Assembly: GCA_002335605.1 (NCBI GenBank)
Contig: BEDY01000007.1
Location: forward strand, 1 to 64,000
Length of the DNA: 64,000 nt
Reading direction: 5' to 3'
Source: Prillingera fragicola
Lineage: Eukaryota; Basidiomycota; Tremellomycetes; Trichosporonales; Trichosporonaceae
Below are positions 1 through 10,997 of this stretch, piece after piece; position 1 is the stretch's first letter, and the number at the start of each line of letters is the position of its first letter. Under the pieces are notes generated by a model, which had not been told where the DNA came from, searched no databases, and saw nothing but the letters and a program-made list of their open reading frames with translations. A program made the position numbers and the translations under genes.

Positions 1-770
1 GAGCGTTTGGCGTGAGCGTTTGGCGTCGTTGTGGTCAGTCTGCAGGCGCGCCCGTTGTTTGAACAACGTACTGTTTGTTCGTTCGGGACAAGCCTCCGCC
101 CAGTGGAGCGGAAGATGTTGGAGACACCCAGACAATGATGTCGCACACGTCGGACAGTCGTAGTCTGCCGACAATCAAACGCCCCCTATCGGCCACGGCC
201 GTCAAGCCAGTATAAGGGACGCTGTTGCGGAAACTGGGGGACGATGTAACATACCTCTCGTAGTCTGTCAACTGTGAATCCCAGCCAAAGGGCGCGCCCG
301 TCAAGCCAGAACTGGAGTAGCTGTGGGAAGAACCGTAGAATGATGCCGTGTGTCGTCTTCTGTTGGCAGTGAGCACAGGAAAAACCCCCCAACGGGCCCG
401 CCGGTCAAGCCAGTATGAGGAATGAGGGATGAGGGAAGGCGTTCTGGAAACCGGAGGATGCTCCCTCAGAGTTCGGGCAGTGTCGCAGTAACTTGACAGC
501 AAAACCCCCCCAAAGGGCGCGCCGGTCAAGCGAGTATTGAGGGACGAGGGAAGGTGTTCTGGAAACCAGAGGATGGTCCCTCACACTTCAGATAGTGCGG
601 CGGTAACTCGACAGCAAAACCCCCCCAACGGGCGCGCCGGTCAAGCCAGAATAGAGAAGGTGTCGAAACGCCCCGGAGGATCATGGTTCATGGTATATTA
701 ACAGAAGAGAGACCAGCGCGCGGTTGGGCTCGGCAAGAAACAATTGTCCCAACGGGCGCGCCCGACAGGT
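1..770. repeat. Degenerate ~100-121 bp repeat array with GGCGCGCC cores
   Basis: The core GGCGCGCC occurs at 45-52, 291-298, 516-523, 631-638 and 755-762, with a variant at 393-402. Most copies are followed by CGGTCAAGCCAG or CCGTCAAGCCAG and preceded by a run of C, AACGG or AAAGG. The copies starting near 287, 391, 512 and 627 are spaced 104, 121 and 115 bp. The units share a segment reading ggaaggygttctggaaacc. Another related copy (gccgtcaagccagtataagg) lies near 199. A 13-bp tandem duplication (gagcgtttggcgt) opens the window. Open frames across this stretch just translate the repeat and are not credible genes. Confidence 0.85.
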
Positions 771-799
771 GAGATAAGACAAGGCGAGACATCATCGGA

Positions 800-1020
800 G
801 CGAGAGAGAAGGGGGGGGGGGTCGGGCGAGGTGCGGGACCCCGGGCGAGGTTGGAGGCCGGGCGAGGGGCTCACCCCCGGGCGAGGGGATTGTGCCTGGC
901 GGAGGATTTGGAAAAGGGTCCGGGAATTCGCTACGGTGGGCGGGCGAGGGGCGGAGGGGCGGGCGAGGGGCCGGGCGAGGGCTCGCCCGCCCCCCCGGGT
1001 GAGGGCCCGAGCCCCCCAGG
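800..1020. repeat. G-rich minisatellite-like GGGCGAGG stretch
   Basis: An 11-G homopolymer at 811-821 is followed by about eight copies of GGGCGAGG with irregular 8-25 bp spacers up to about 1000. The plus strand is strongly G-rich and could form G-quadruplexes. No credible coding is seen here; frames crossing it are compositional artefacts. Confidence 0.8.
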
Positions 1021-1202
1021 CGGACCCAACGGCACTGGGGAAGGAGGGCCAGGCAGCGAAGGCGGCAGGCAGGATGGCAAGGATGGCGGTAGCGGTGACG
1101 ACGGAGCCCCACAAAAATTCCTTTGAAAAAGCTCCCGCACCTCGGTTGTCACCAGCGAAGTACCATCATTGGAACTGGACGCCATCCACACTGCATCCAC
1201 CG

Positions 1203-1310
1203 TGCCGCACCAAGGCCCAACCATGCATACGCTGCATGGACTGGAAATCGAGGTTTGCCGCACCAAAGCCCGACGATGCATTCCCTGCATGTACTGGAAA
1301 TCGAGGTTCC
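1203..1310 (+). repeat. 53-bp tandem duplication at the 5' end of a kinase-like gene
   Basis: The segment beginning tgccgcaccaa at 1203 recurs at 1256, each copy running through an ATG (1223 and 1276) and ending in ctggaaatcgaggtt. The 53-bp period is not a multiple of three, so the two ATGs lie in different frames; only the second is in frame with the downstream kinase-like sequence. Confidence 0.8.
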
Positions 1311-2336
1311 GCAGGGCATGAACGGCGAACATGCTGGTCTCACCCCACTTCTAGCCACAGAATCGGTCTTCACTCTTATCACTGCCTCCACGACGCCAAT
1401 TCCCACGGACACCAGCTATGCCAGCGAGGGACCCAGGCGCTCCCACTCCTCTTCCGGCGACGGGAAAGCTTCTACAACCAGTAGCCCGAATGCCAAACAG
1501 GGATCACAAGCCAGTACAAACGGGTCCGGTAGCGGCCCAGATGCCATTCTGGTGACACCCGCGGCGTCGGTGGTGCATTCCGGTCACACACTTTCGTCGC
1601 CCGTGGCTCCACATCTTTTGCTGGAGGATGTTGACCCCAAGGACATCATTGGTAATGCACTGCGTATCAAGATCTCTGGTTCACTGGATCCATCCTCCGG
1701 CCTCTTTGATGAATATGCTGCCCAGGCATTCTTCCCCAACTCGGGCCATCCGGTCGATGTCATTCTCAAAGCGTCCGACCCCAACACGTTCTCCGACCCC
1801 GCCTCAGCGGCCGGTGCTGTCCGTCACGAGGCGGAAGTGTACAGCAAGATGGCCGCGCTGCAGAGGAAGACAGTTCCGCACTTCTACGGCCTGTGGTATG
1901 GCGTGTACAGTTCACCGTGGTCCACTGCCAAGTACGAAATGTACATCATGATGCTGGAGGACACTGGTCGTACGCTCTTAAACGCGCCAGGCCTCTCCGT
2001 CGCATCGTGGTCGGCGGCAGAAGCATTTCAGTGAGCCAATAGCCAGCCTCGTCATGAGCCGCCTTCGACTCGCATCACTGACACACCCACAGCTCGCGCA
2101 TCCGCACCGTGTACCAACAGCTTCACGCCGGCGGCGTCGTGCACTGTGTCCGCGATCTCGCTTTCCTCGGCACGCGGAACCCGCGCACCGACGACGATGA
2201 CGTTCCATTCGAGCAAGATCCCGAGCAGCTTGCCATCCTGGAGTTTGGTCAGGCTGTTTGCCGCGGCGACCCTCTGTTTGAGGCCATGCTGTCTGAAGAG
2301 GAGAGATGGCTTGCTGAGGTCATTACCTCCCCGTAG
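1276..2336 (+). CDS. Protein-kinase-like protein, possibly 5'-truncated and inactive
   Basis: Exons 1276-2030 and 2093-2336 give about 332 residues; the 62-nt intron restores one frame. A Ser/Thr-rich leader of about 130 residues precedes a kinase-like fold: VILKAS with candidate nucleotide-binding Lys165, RHEAEVY with Glu185, hydrophobic MIMLEDTG before the hinge, HCVRDL with Asp273 in the catalytic loop, Asn281, and LEFG where Glu302 replaces the metal-binding Asp of DFG. The type resembles fungal kinase/aminoglycoside-phosphotransferase-like proteins. The DFG-to-EFG change suggests weak or no catalysis (inference). It lacks the large N-terminal domain of its downstream neighbour and starts next to the GC-rich repeats and a 53-bp duplication, so it may be a truncated paralogue. 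The start is uncertain; ATG 1318 is an alternative. Confidence 0.6.
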
Positions 2337-2662
2337 CTACGGCCATGGTCCACCCCTCGCTCTTCGAAATACGGCATGGCGGATGCTCTCCGGCGCCGAC
2401 GGCTTCACCTCCCAACTGCAGTAGCTTCTTATCCATTTGCTAGGAGCAAAACTGGCCAAAACACTGCTAATGGATGTGATGTCAATTGCATGCTTGCAAG
2501 TCCGCCAGCACACTTATCAGGCGACGTGGAGGCAAAGACGCGCCAGGATGCAGTATCAAAACGTCACGTGAATGTCCCATGTCGTCGCACACTTTAGCGT
2601 CTCTGCGTCCTACAACGATCTTGCATCCACCGCAATGAGCTTGCTCGCGGCGCCGCGTCAAC
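2337..2662. other. Intergenic, no gene seen
   Basis: This 326-bp spacer separates the two kinase-like genes on the same strand. It presumably holds the first gene's 3' end and the promoter of the second. No TATA-like box, repeat or RNA gene was recognised. Confidence 0.5.
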
Positions 2663-4560
2663 ATGAGCGCATCCAGCACATTTACCAGCAGCGAGATCTT
2701 GCTACAGATCCTTTCTGCACATCAGCTATCCGACGTTGCGTTCGCATCCGTCACCGGCAGGACTTCCACCACCTCGCCTATCATCTCTGACACGGTCGCT
2801 GTGGCTCTTAGCCCCCGCGACCGTCTGGCGCTCAATCCTGACCTAGGCAGTGGGATCCATGACATCATTCAGTGGGTCATTCCCTTCCTCGACTTCACCG
2901 AGAAGGACGGGGAGACTTGGGAGGACCTGTTGGCGGTGATGACGAGGGCAACCAAGAGTGCGCGGAGGCAGGCGGGCGTGACCCTCCAGGGCGGAGGAGG
3001 CCTTCTCGTCTACCTCGCACAACATCTTTTCTTCCACCTCAACGACCTCCTCAAATTCGTTCTCCCCGACATTCCGGGGCATGTGCTTTGGGAGAGCGAG
3101 TGGCTCTCTGCAGCGAAGCCTGACATCCGGTTGGTCTGGGTCGCGGCCGGACAGCCGACTCATAGCGGCATGGTTAAGAACGAGATTGTGTTACTAGAGA
3201 TGAAGACGGTCCATTCGCTACCGACGACCGAGCTTGATTTCCTCGCCTCCGACCTATCCACCAAGAGTATCAGCCCAGGCCAAGACGGCTCAACGGTCAT
3301 CAACGATTCAATCACTACGCCGAGGCGAGTGCGCCCAAAGCGCTGCCGTGTCCTGGACCAGGTGAGCGGGCCACGCTCCGCCAACCATCTGACGCAGCAG
3401 CTCCGCGCAAGTATCGCGCACCGCGGGGTACAGTACTCCGGACTCTGCAATGGTGCGTATATCTCTGTTGCCGAGGTCACGGAGGAGCGCACATACCGCA
3501 AGATGGTGTTTGGCTTGCCAGTGCAGCTCACCAACGCGCCGAGCCGGGACAATTTCGCCGCCTCACCGATGGGTTTACTCTTCGGCGTCTCTCTCAACGC
3601 ACTGATCATGGCTGGTATCTTAGCCCCAGACGGCCCAGCGCGGACGCCAGGACCGCTGCTTGCTCCACCTCCGACTAGTCGTTCTAGTTCTAGTGCCGCT
3701 GGTGGTGCACCTCGGACTGGATCGTCGTTCAGTGGGTCGCGCGGAACCAACAATGCCCTCGCGGGTCCCTCCGGGTCCAGGCAGATGGCCGCTGACCAGG
3801 AGGGGTCGACACAGAGCGACAAAGCCCTCTATCGCAGCTCCGAACTGATCAGTGGTGGCTTTCCCACTGCCCCTTCTTCATCGGTCATCGGGCGTCTTGT
3901 AAGTGGTCAGCCGTGTCCCTACTAAATCAGGCATAGCCCAAGAACCCCATCGATTGCCACCCAGCGCCAGGCCACAACGTCATCCGGTTCCTTCCCAAGG
4001 ATGCCAAGACGAGCAGCAAGAGTGAAGCGGCGGCTGCGCAAGTATACCTGGGCGCGATGCGCGGCGAGGGTGCAATGTGGGCCGCGTTCGACGCGTCGCT
4101 GCGCCTACCGGACGGGACACGCAAGAGTAACTTGGTGTGGAAGCAGCACGTGCCGTTCTTTGATCCAAAGCCGGCGGAGCAGGCCCAGGCGGACGCCGCC
4201 GTTGCCAACGAGTTGCGTATGCTTCAAGGCCCACTGGCCCACCTGCAGGGGCGCATCGTGCCACGATTGTACGGCACTTGGGTTTCGCCCAGCCGGGACG
4301 CACATGCTATGCTAATGGGTGACGCGGGACGCCCACTCACCGCTAGCGAGGCGGAAAATCCTGTTGTCCGGTAAGTTTGCTCTTCCGGCTTGACTGACAG
4401 TAGCGCCGCCATCACCGCGGCTGTAGACGATCTCCTCGTCGCCGGAGTCTACCACGGCGACCTTGAATGGCGCCACGTCCTACTGCAGGAACTTGAGCCG
4501 CCACAGGTCACTATTATTGACTTTGACAGGGCACGTCCTTTCAAGGGCACACAGGTTTAG
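2663..4560 (+). CDS. PD-(D/E)XK-like region fused to a kinase-like domain
   Basis: Exons 2663-3898, 3937-4370 and 4401-4560 give about 609 residues; the introns are only 38 and 30 nt (a 33-nt choice keeps the same frame). Residues 1 to about 330 form a folded-looking domain with KPDIRL (Asp154) and, after a beta-strand-like stretch, LLEMK (Glu179, Lys181), the spacing expected of a PD-(D/E)XK nuclease-type site. A Ser/Pro/Gly-rich linker (330-412) leads to a kinase-like domain: NLVWK (Lys481), ANELRML, GDAGRPL hinge region, HGDL (Asp577) and IIDFDRAR (Asp597). His replaces the usual Asn of the catalytic loop. Fungal kinase-like (FunK1-type) and Crinkler-type effectors are the closest architectures I know. 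Function unknown; the nuclease assignment rests on the motif only. Confidence 0.7.
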
Positions 4561-5394
4561 CGCATCCGTGACCGCGACCGGGTGCTTGCGCAGCTGTTTT
4601 CCGAGCCGGTCCAGTGATCCGCCAGCGTGTCATTCTCCATGTGCATGTTGTAGTGTAATGTAACTATCACTGTCTCGTCCTGGCTGGTAGCCTCAACTCT
4701 GTCTCGTTTTTGCCTTCGGACTTGAGAACGGCATCGCTTCTTGGGTACTGCAGCCCTGGACTCCGCGTCTTGGTTCACGCGCTGAACCGATACGATTGTC
4801 GCTCTAATGAGGACAGTGGTACTGTTCCACGTTCCGGGCGCATGATATCTGACATTGTTAAGCTGCCAGATTAATACATCTGAGACTGCGCAAGCACTTA
4901 AGTGCACCAGTCAGGCTTACGTGAGAGTGCTGTGTGCGCAAGAAGTCGTTCCAAGTTAGTCACCCCTCCCTAGGGCCCTGGCCCCATCCTGCTAACATGG
5001 GCACGGGCAATGCCTCGGCCTGCCAAGTTTGCATGGCCGTTCGCAACGATTGTCCATCCCTGTGTCGTGCAACAGGCAACAATCCATCAAGCTTAGCTTT
5101 AATGGAGGGGTCGATTACGATTTCGGAGCCAGGCAGCCCAGCTTCTTCGGTTCCATCGACAATTTGGCTGTTTGGTCCTGAACTGACCGAGACCACTCCA
5201 CCCGTCATTGCCGCCGCTTACCTCGCCTGGCCCAGAGTAGACGGCTAAAGTCATGCGGCCATGTTGCGACAGAGCTGCCCCACTTTCCTCGCATACCAAA
5301 CTATCACCTTTCGCATCGATTGTTTGGACGCCGTCGCAACTACGTGTTCTGTAGAGAGGCCGGCGATTGAGTCAGCGTGTGCCAAGCCACCGCG
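4561..5394. other. Intergenic, no gene seen
   Basis: This 834-bp region lies between the kinase-like gene and the ThrE-type gene, both on the plus strand. Short open frames are present but none is coding-like or joins through plausible introns. It probably contains the promoter of the downstream gene. Confidence 0.5.
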
Positions 5395-8300
5395 ATGGAC
5401 GACCCGGCCAACCCCTTTGCACCACCAGACAGGTTACACCCCGAGCAACATCACTATCCCCCTCCGCGCCGCCCGTCCCCCATCCTCCAGGCGCCGCGTC
5501 GCCGATCAAGTGATGGCCATTCCGTGCTTCGGCCTGGGACCCCTCCCATAAATACCCACTTCGCACCCCCGCGTCGTCCCTCGCACCCAGATGACGCACC
5601 TCCCGTAGCGCGTACGCCGCGTCGCGTTCAGTGGACCAAAGACCATGTCATTGACCTTCCGACAGAAGATCACAATCCAGACCTGGCGCATGTCAATGAA
5701 GCTCTCGAAGAGTTTAAATCGAGCCACGATGTGCCCCCTGCGATGACCAAGTCTTCGCTCCACTCTTCCGACGACTATGACTACCGCCTCGACACGGATC
5801 CCAAGTCGGACAACGACAATGACGAGGAGACTGGGCTGACTCGCGGCGACAAAGAGAGCGATACGCTGCACAAGATCCTGCAGAATCAGGCAGCAGATGA
5901 GGTCACGGGCTACGTGCAGCTAGGTGAGACAGATGGGCTACCGTCACACGCCGACGCTGTGGAAGAAGGGATCAAGGAGGCTTCCAACATGGTTCACCCT
6001 GGCAGGTTCACCCAGCTTCGGCGCCGGATGCGCACTAGTACTGCGCGCAAACGGCGTGCTGCCGCGGCAGCAGCGCGGACTGCGGTTCCAGCCGATGACC
6101 CGGAGAAGGCGGTTGGTGGTGTCAATGAGAACGCCGACACGACGGTGGCCGTCAAGCCCGCTGAGGAGGTGACCGTCGTCTCGGCCAACCCAAAGCTCAA
6201 CTACCCGCCGGGCATGGACTTGCCACATATGACAGGGGGCGCGTCAGTGCTCTCAACTCTGTTGGCGTTGTACAAGGAGGAGAACCGCGGCGACTCGTCT
6301 GCTCTCACGTCAGCGGCCACTACACCCCAATCCTCGCGGCCGCCGTCCATCGCATCGTCGGATGAGGAAATCCGAGGACGCAAGTCACGCTCTCGGTCCC
6401 CGCACAAACGTCATTTTTGGCAACACAGGGGCAAAACTCCCCCGAACTCCGTGTCCCAGTCTGGTCGGCGATCAGAGTCTCCGGGGATGGAGGACAAGCG
6501 GACCCGGTCCCATTCCTCCATCGCCGACCGCACGCCCGAGGAGCGGCCGAGCCTGTTCGACAGCGCTGTGCGTGCGGTTCAGAACATGCGCGACGACCGG
6601 CCCAAGTCTGCGCGATCCAGCGCAGGCGTGTTTGGAGCTCTTATCCAGAGCTCATCTGCAATGGCGTCCGCTGCTGCGCCGACCAGTGCGACTATCATAC
6701 CTGCCGCCAAACGGCACGGGTACCATATCAACCGATACGAGATACCTAGCGATGATCCTACGCCGCCGGAGCGCATCAGGCCGTTGAGCAGGCCCAACTC
6801 GGTCGTCGGAATAAGCGGGATGCGCGCCCAGTCGACGAGCCCCAAAGGTGATCGTTCTGGCAGTCCATTTGGCGGCCGAGCCCACCGCCGCAGCGACAGC
6901 GCCGGAGCAGTTCCACGGCGTGCAGCGAGCGCGGTTGGTATAAGCGCGCTGCACGACGAGGTGGGCACACATTCGGCCACACCGAGTCTCTATGAGCACG
7001 AGTCGAGCGACAACTTGATTGTCATGAAGAAGAAGACCAAGCGTCCTACACCTGTTGCTATCCGCGCTGTCAAAGGCGCTGAGAGCTGGTTGCGGAGCGA
7101 CAGCACCGTGAACCTTACCGAGGACGAGAGGCGACATAAGGAGCACAAAGAGCTCCTCAAAGAGCTCGAGGCAGAGAAGCGCAAGCAGCAGGAGGCCGAG
7201 AAGAGGCGGCGGAAAAGGGCCAAAGAGGCGCGCAAGAAAAAAGAGGTCTTTATCATCCAGCACGTTGCAGCCATCATCCAGCGACAGCATTTTATTCTCA
7301 AACTTGCACGCGCGCTCATGATGTTTGGTGCGCCAAGCCACCGCCTCGAGACCCAGATTCAAGCAACCGCCAAAGTCCTCGACATCTCGGCGCAGGTAGT
7401 CTACCTGCCCGGCATCATGCTCATATCCTTTGCCGACGACGGCACGCACACGTCCGAGACCAAGTTCTTGAAGCAGACAACAGGTTTGGAACTCGGCAAG
7501 CTCGTGCTCGTGCACAATCTCTACTGGGAAGTAGTGCACGACCGGATGTCGGTCGAGGTCGCGAACAAGGAGCTTGACAGGCTCATGACAATGCTGCCGT
7601 GCTACAACTGGTGGCAAAATATCATTGTGGCCGGGTTCTGCTCAGCACTCATCTCCATTCCGTCCTACTACGGATCTTTCATCGATGCCCTCATGGCGTC
7701 GGCGCTCGGCATGCTGCTCATGATTGTGCAAATGTTTGCCGCAAGAAACGACCTGTTCTCTGGCGTCTTCGAGATTGCCATCTCGACGCTCATTTCCATC
7801 CTCGCGGCCGCCTTGTCGTCTACGCATCGTTTCTGCTACACTGCACTGGTATCAGGAGGCATCGTTCTGGTGCTCCCTGGTTACATTGTCTTGTGAGTGC
7901 ATCCTTTAGGACAACGACTAACATGTCTCAGGACCGGCGCGCTCGAGATTGCATCTCGCAACATTGTAGCCGGCGCTGTCCGCATGGGTTACAGTGTCAT
8001 TTACTCGCTGTTTCTCGGTTTCGGCATCTCGATGGGTGCCGAAGTTTACATCAAGATTCGTGGCGAGGCAGTCGCCAATGCGACTGACAATACCTGCTCA
8101 CGCACACACTACCCCGGTGCCCCGTGGTATCAGACGACTCCCACTGGCTACTGGTACTATCTCTGCGTACCCGCCTTTGCCTTTGTGCTGTCAATGAACT
8201 GCCAGCAGCCGATCCGCTCCAAGGAAATGCCTGTCATGGTTGCTATAGCCTCCGCCGGCTGGGTCGTCAATCGCTTTGCCGGTCTTTACGCATTTGCGGG

Positions 8301-8631
8301 CCGCAGCGACATTGTCTCGGCGTGCGGAGCGTTCACCGTCGGGATCCTAGGAAACCTGTATGGCCGATTCTTCTCCAACGGCGCAAGCTTCCCTGTCATG
8401 GTCCCGGCTATTCTCATGCAGCTCCCTTCTGGTCTCAAGGAGGGTGGTCTGTTCAACTTTGCGGCTAACACGAGTAACGGTGCGTTTGCCCAATACTCTA
8501 ACGGATTCAGCGTTGCCGCACAGCTCATCTCGGTCGCCATTGGTCTCACTATCGGGCTGTTCTGCGCCGCAGTCATCACCCACCCGCTTGGAGGCAGTCG
8601 TCGCCGCGGAGCTGGTATTTTCTCGTTCTAG
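5395..8631 (+). CDS. ThrE/Prm10-type multipass membrane transporter (DUF1212)
   Basis: Exons 5395-7892 and 7932-8631 (39-nt intron with a CTAAC branch) give 1065 residues. The first ~570 residues are disordered, rich in Ser, Pro, Arg and Asp. A charged Lys/Glu/Arg helix (about 575-615) precedes the ThrE domain: ALMMFGAPSHRLE, the conserved start of the cytosolic half, then HDRMSVEVANKELDRL and about ten hydrophobic segments to the end, including a second ThrE-like half (SMNCQQPIRSKEMPVM, FFSNGASFPVMVPAILM). The family includes bacterial threonine/serine exporters and yeast Prm10 (YJL108C); the fungal substrate is not settled. ATG 5395 is the first sensible methionine. The long disordered N-terminus is common in fungal members. 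Confidence 0.88.
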
Positions 8632-8817
8632 GTCTGCTGAGTTCCTGCTCGTGTGTAACTTATAAGGAACATGTCTATCATAACATGCACTGCATTGAAT
8701 CACACGTCTATGTCGCGGCAGTGCCAGCGCTCGTTGCTATGGGAAGCCAATGCATTGGATATGAGTACAAATGTTAACCGATGGCCCAAGCCCAGTCCCC
8801 TCCCTCACCGCGATGCA

Positions 8818-10369
8818 CTAACACTTCTTAAGCAACTTCCAGTCCCCTTGGAGATACCGCTTGGTCCCATAGAGGCTGACCGACGATGCAAAGAACGCCA
8901 AGCCAGCGAAAATAATGCCATACTGGAACGCATCGGTCCCCGTCTTTCCCAACGTGTCCCTCGAATAGTTTGTCAGCCACACAGCAATTGGTGCGCTGAC
9001 GATACCAGGGGCGACAATGCTGACCCAAAGCATTGAGAGCGCACTCGCCATGTCCCTGATGCCGACGAGGTCTGTGAGAAGCGCTTGGCAAGTGGACCAG
9101 AAGACACCAGAGGATGCGCCTTGAAGGAACGCAGCAAAGGCCAAAACTTGAAAGTTGTGCGCAACTAACCAGACAGCGAGACATGAAATGGCCGCAATCA
9201 TCGTTGTGGCGATCGCTCCATTGAACCTTCCGACTTTATCGAGAAGGAAACCAGAGAGTGGTCGACCGACAATCTGGCCGACTGCGAGGAGTGATTGCAA
9301 AGTCGAGCCATCCTTCTGTGTCAAGCCCAAGCCCTGCACCGCGTACGTGGGGATGGTATAGATTCCGATGGCGTATGCAAACAGAATAAAGGCACCCCAA
9401 AGACACATGCAAAGAAAGCCCGGGTTGCGGAAGAATGAGACTTGAAATGGTTCAAAGCGGACCTTAAGAGCAGTGGAGCGTGCTGAACAAGTGTCAGTGC
9501 GGCCGCTCGAAGCAGACGATGGACCTGTACTTACTCCTGAAAAACAAGATAGCCGGTATCAACCCTGCGGCCGAGACACACCCACTGCTTGTCAGAACAC
9601 GTCCACAGAACACACAAAACTCACTTGATCACACACGCCCACCTCCTTCCAACCGTGGATAATGTGACGCGGGTAATGTTTGAGAAGAACAAGGCGCCTC
9701 CTCCGCTACCTGCCGACACGATGCCGACCGCAAAGGCACGCTTCATGCCAAACCACTGAGTTACAATCGGTCCAGACACAACCATCGTCATGCCCAGACC
9801 AACAGCAAACAGTACGCCTTGCGTCAAATAGAGCTGCCAAATCGATGTGGCGAACCCGGCTAAGATTTGTCCGGCTGTGACACATATGGAGCCGGCAAGA
9901 AGCGGGTAGCGCCAGTGATATGTGCGAGCCAAAAAGTTGGACAGCGGTGCGACGGCAAGCGCTAGCGACAGTGACAACGATCCCACAAATGCGAAGTCAA
10001 TATCACGCGCGCCTGTAAAGTAATGCGACTGCAAGTCAAAGGACAAGTAAATACCGAATGCCGTATTAACTCCCCAGGTTGAGAAGTTGAGCTGTACGTC
10101 AGCATGTCACCAAGCCGGCGCAGACATACCAAGAAGCCGCAGAGAACAATAACCCATCCATAACCTCCATCTGGATAGTCGCGTGCGTCCTCGGGCTCGC
10201 GCTCTAGAGGGACGTCGTCAGGGTCGGTGCTGGTGGAGGAGGTGAGGGCTTCGGCGTCCGGGAGGCGCGACTCGCACTTGCGTGGGGCGTCCAGTGAAGC
10301 ATCATTAAGCGGTACAGCGTCGGGCGCCTCAAGCACCTCTGGAGCTGGCTTTTCTGTTGCGGTGGCCAT
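8818..10369 (-). CDS. MCT-type major facilitator (SLC16-like monocarboxylate transporter)
   Basis: Exons on the minus strand are 10369-10130, 10091-9625, 9584-9535 and 9482-8818 (introns 38, 40 and 52 nt; one exon is just 50 nt), giving 473 residues. The N-terminal tail is acidic and ends in DGGYGWVIVLCGF, the signature that opens helix 1 of the monocarboxylate porter family. Downstream features fit the family: FNFSTWG-type segment, GLGMTMVVSGPIVTQWF, AAGLIPAILFF, LSGFLLDKVGR between helices 8 and 9, and 12 predicted membrane helices. Yeast relatives are the Mch proteins and Esbp6; substrates in fungi are mostly unknown (riboflavin for Mch5). The plasma membrane is the likely location. Confidence 0.9.
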
Positions 10370-10997
10370 GAGTGCCGGTGACGGGGGGTTGTATGTGGGC
10401 ACTTTTCGATAGCGGTCGAGATGATCGGGCGAAAAGTCGGTGTGGCTTATGAAGTCAACTTGCTTTTGTTCTTTCTTGCAGGCGCGTTGAGTAGAGCGCC
10501 AAATGGATCAGCGGCATGAAAGGCTGAGAAAGGTGATGAACAGAGAGACGACAAGTGTTAAGATGACCAAGAGTCGGGGGCTGGATGAGGATACGGCCGA
10601 GGAGTTGGACACAGTTCGAGTTGGAGTACGATTACCAGGACGGAGTTGTCCGAGCCTAGGTCACGTGACACGGACGGGTTTCGGCCTTGCTATGCTGCGG
10701 ATCACCACTGCTGTTGCTGCCATCAAACGAAAGGGTAGCATGTGCTGGTCTTTCAAGTGACAAGAAGGCACTGTCACTGCAATTTGACGGCGCAGTTGGA
10801 AAGAAAGAGAGAGTATCCGAGAGCCCCGTCTGATCTATTTGCTCAAGAAACACCAAATTCAGCTCTTTCATGACACTGATGGGAAAACTAAAGCGCGGCA
10901 TCCTACCCAACGCCCTGTGACAGCCATGTCCTCCATGGCGCCTTGTACTGATCCACCGCAAAGTGAATATATGTACGACACATTACCAAAATGCCAC
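10370..10997. other. Intergenic, no gene seen
   Basis: This stretch holds the promoter side of the MCT-type gene (left, minus strand) and the 3' side of the serpin gene (right, minus strand). Small open frames show no domain or intron support. No repeat or RNA gene was recognised. Confidence 0.5.

Noticed and set aside
35..529. A 164-codon minus-strand open frame over the repeat array
   Set aside because: It translates the same repeat several times (LDRRARWG-type pieces), has no domain, and the repeat units are not multiples of three.
698..1484. Long Gly/Arg/Pro frames on both strands across the G-rich stretch
   Set aside because: They are products of GC-rich low-complexity DNA that opens all frames; no domain or start context supports them.
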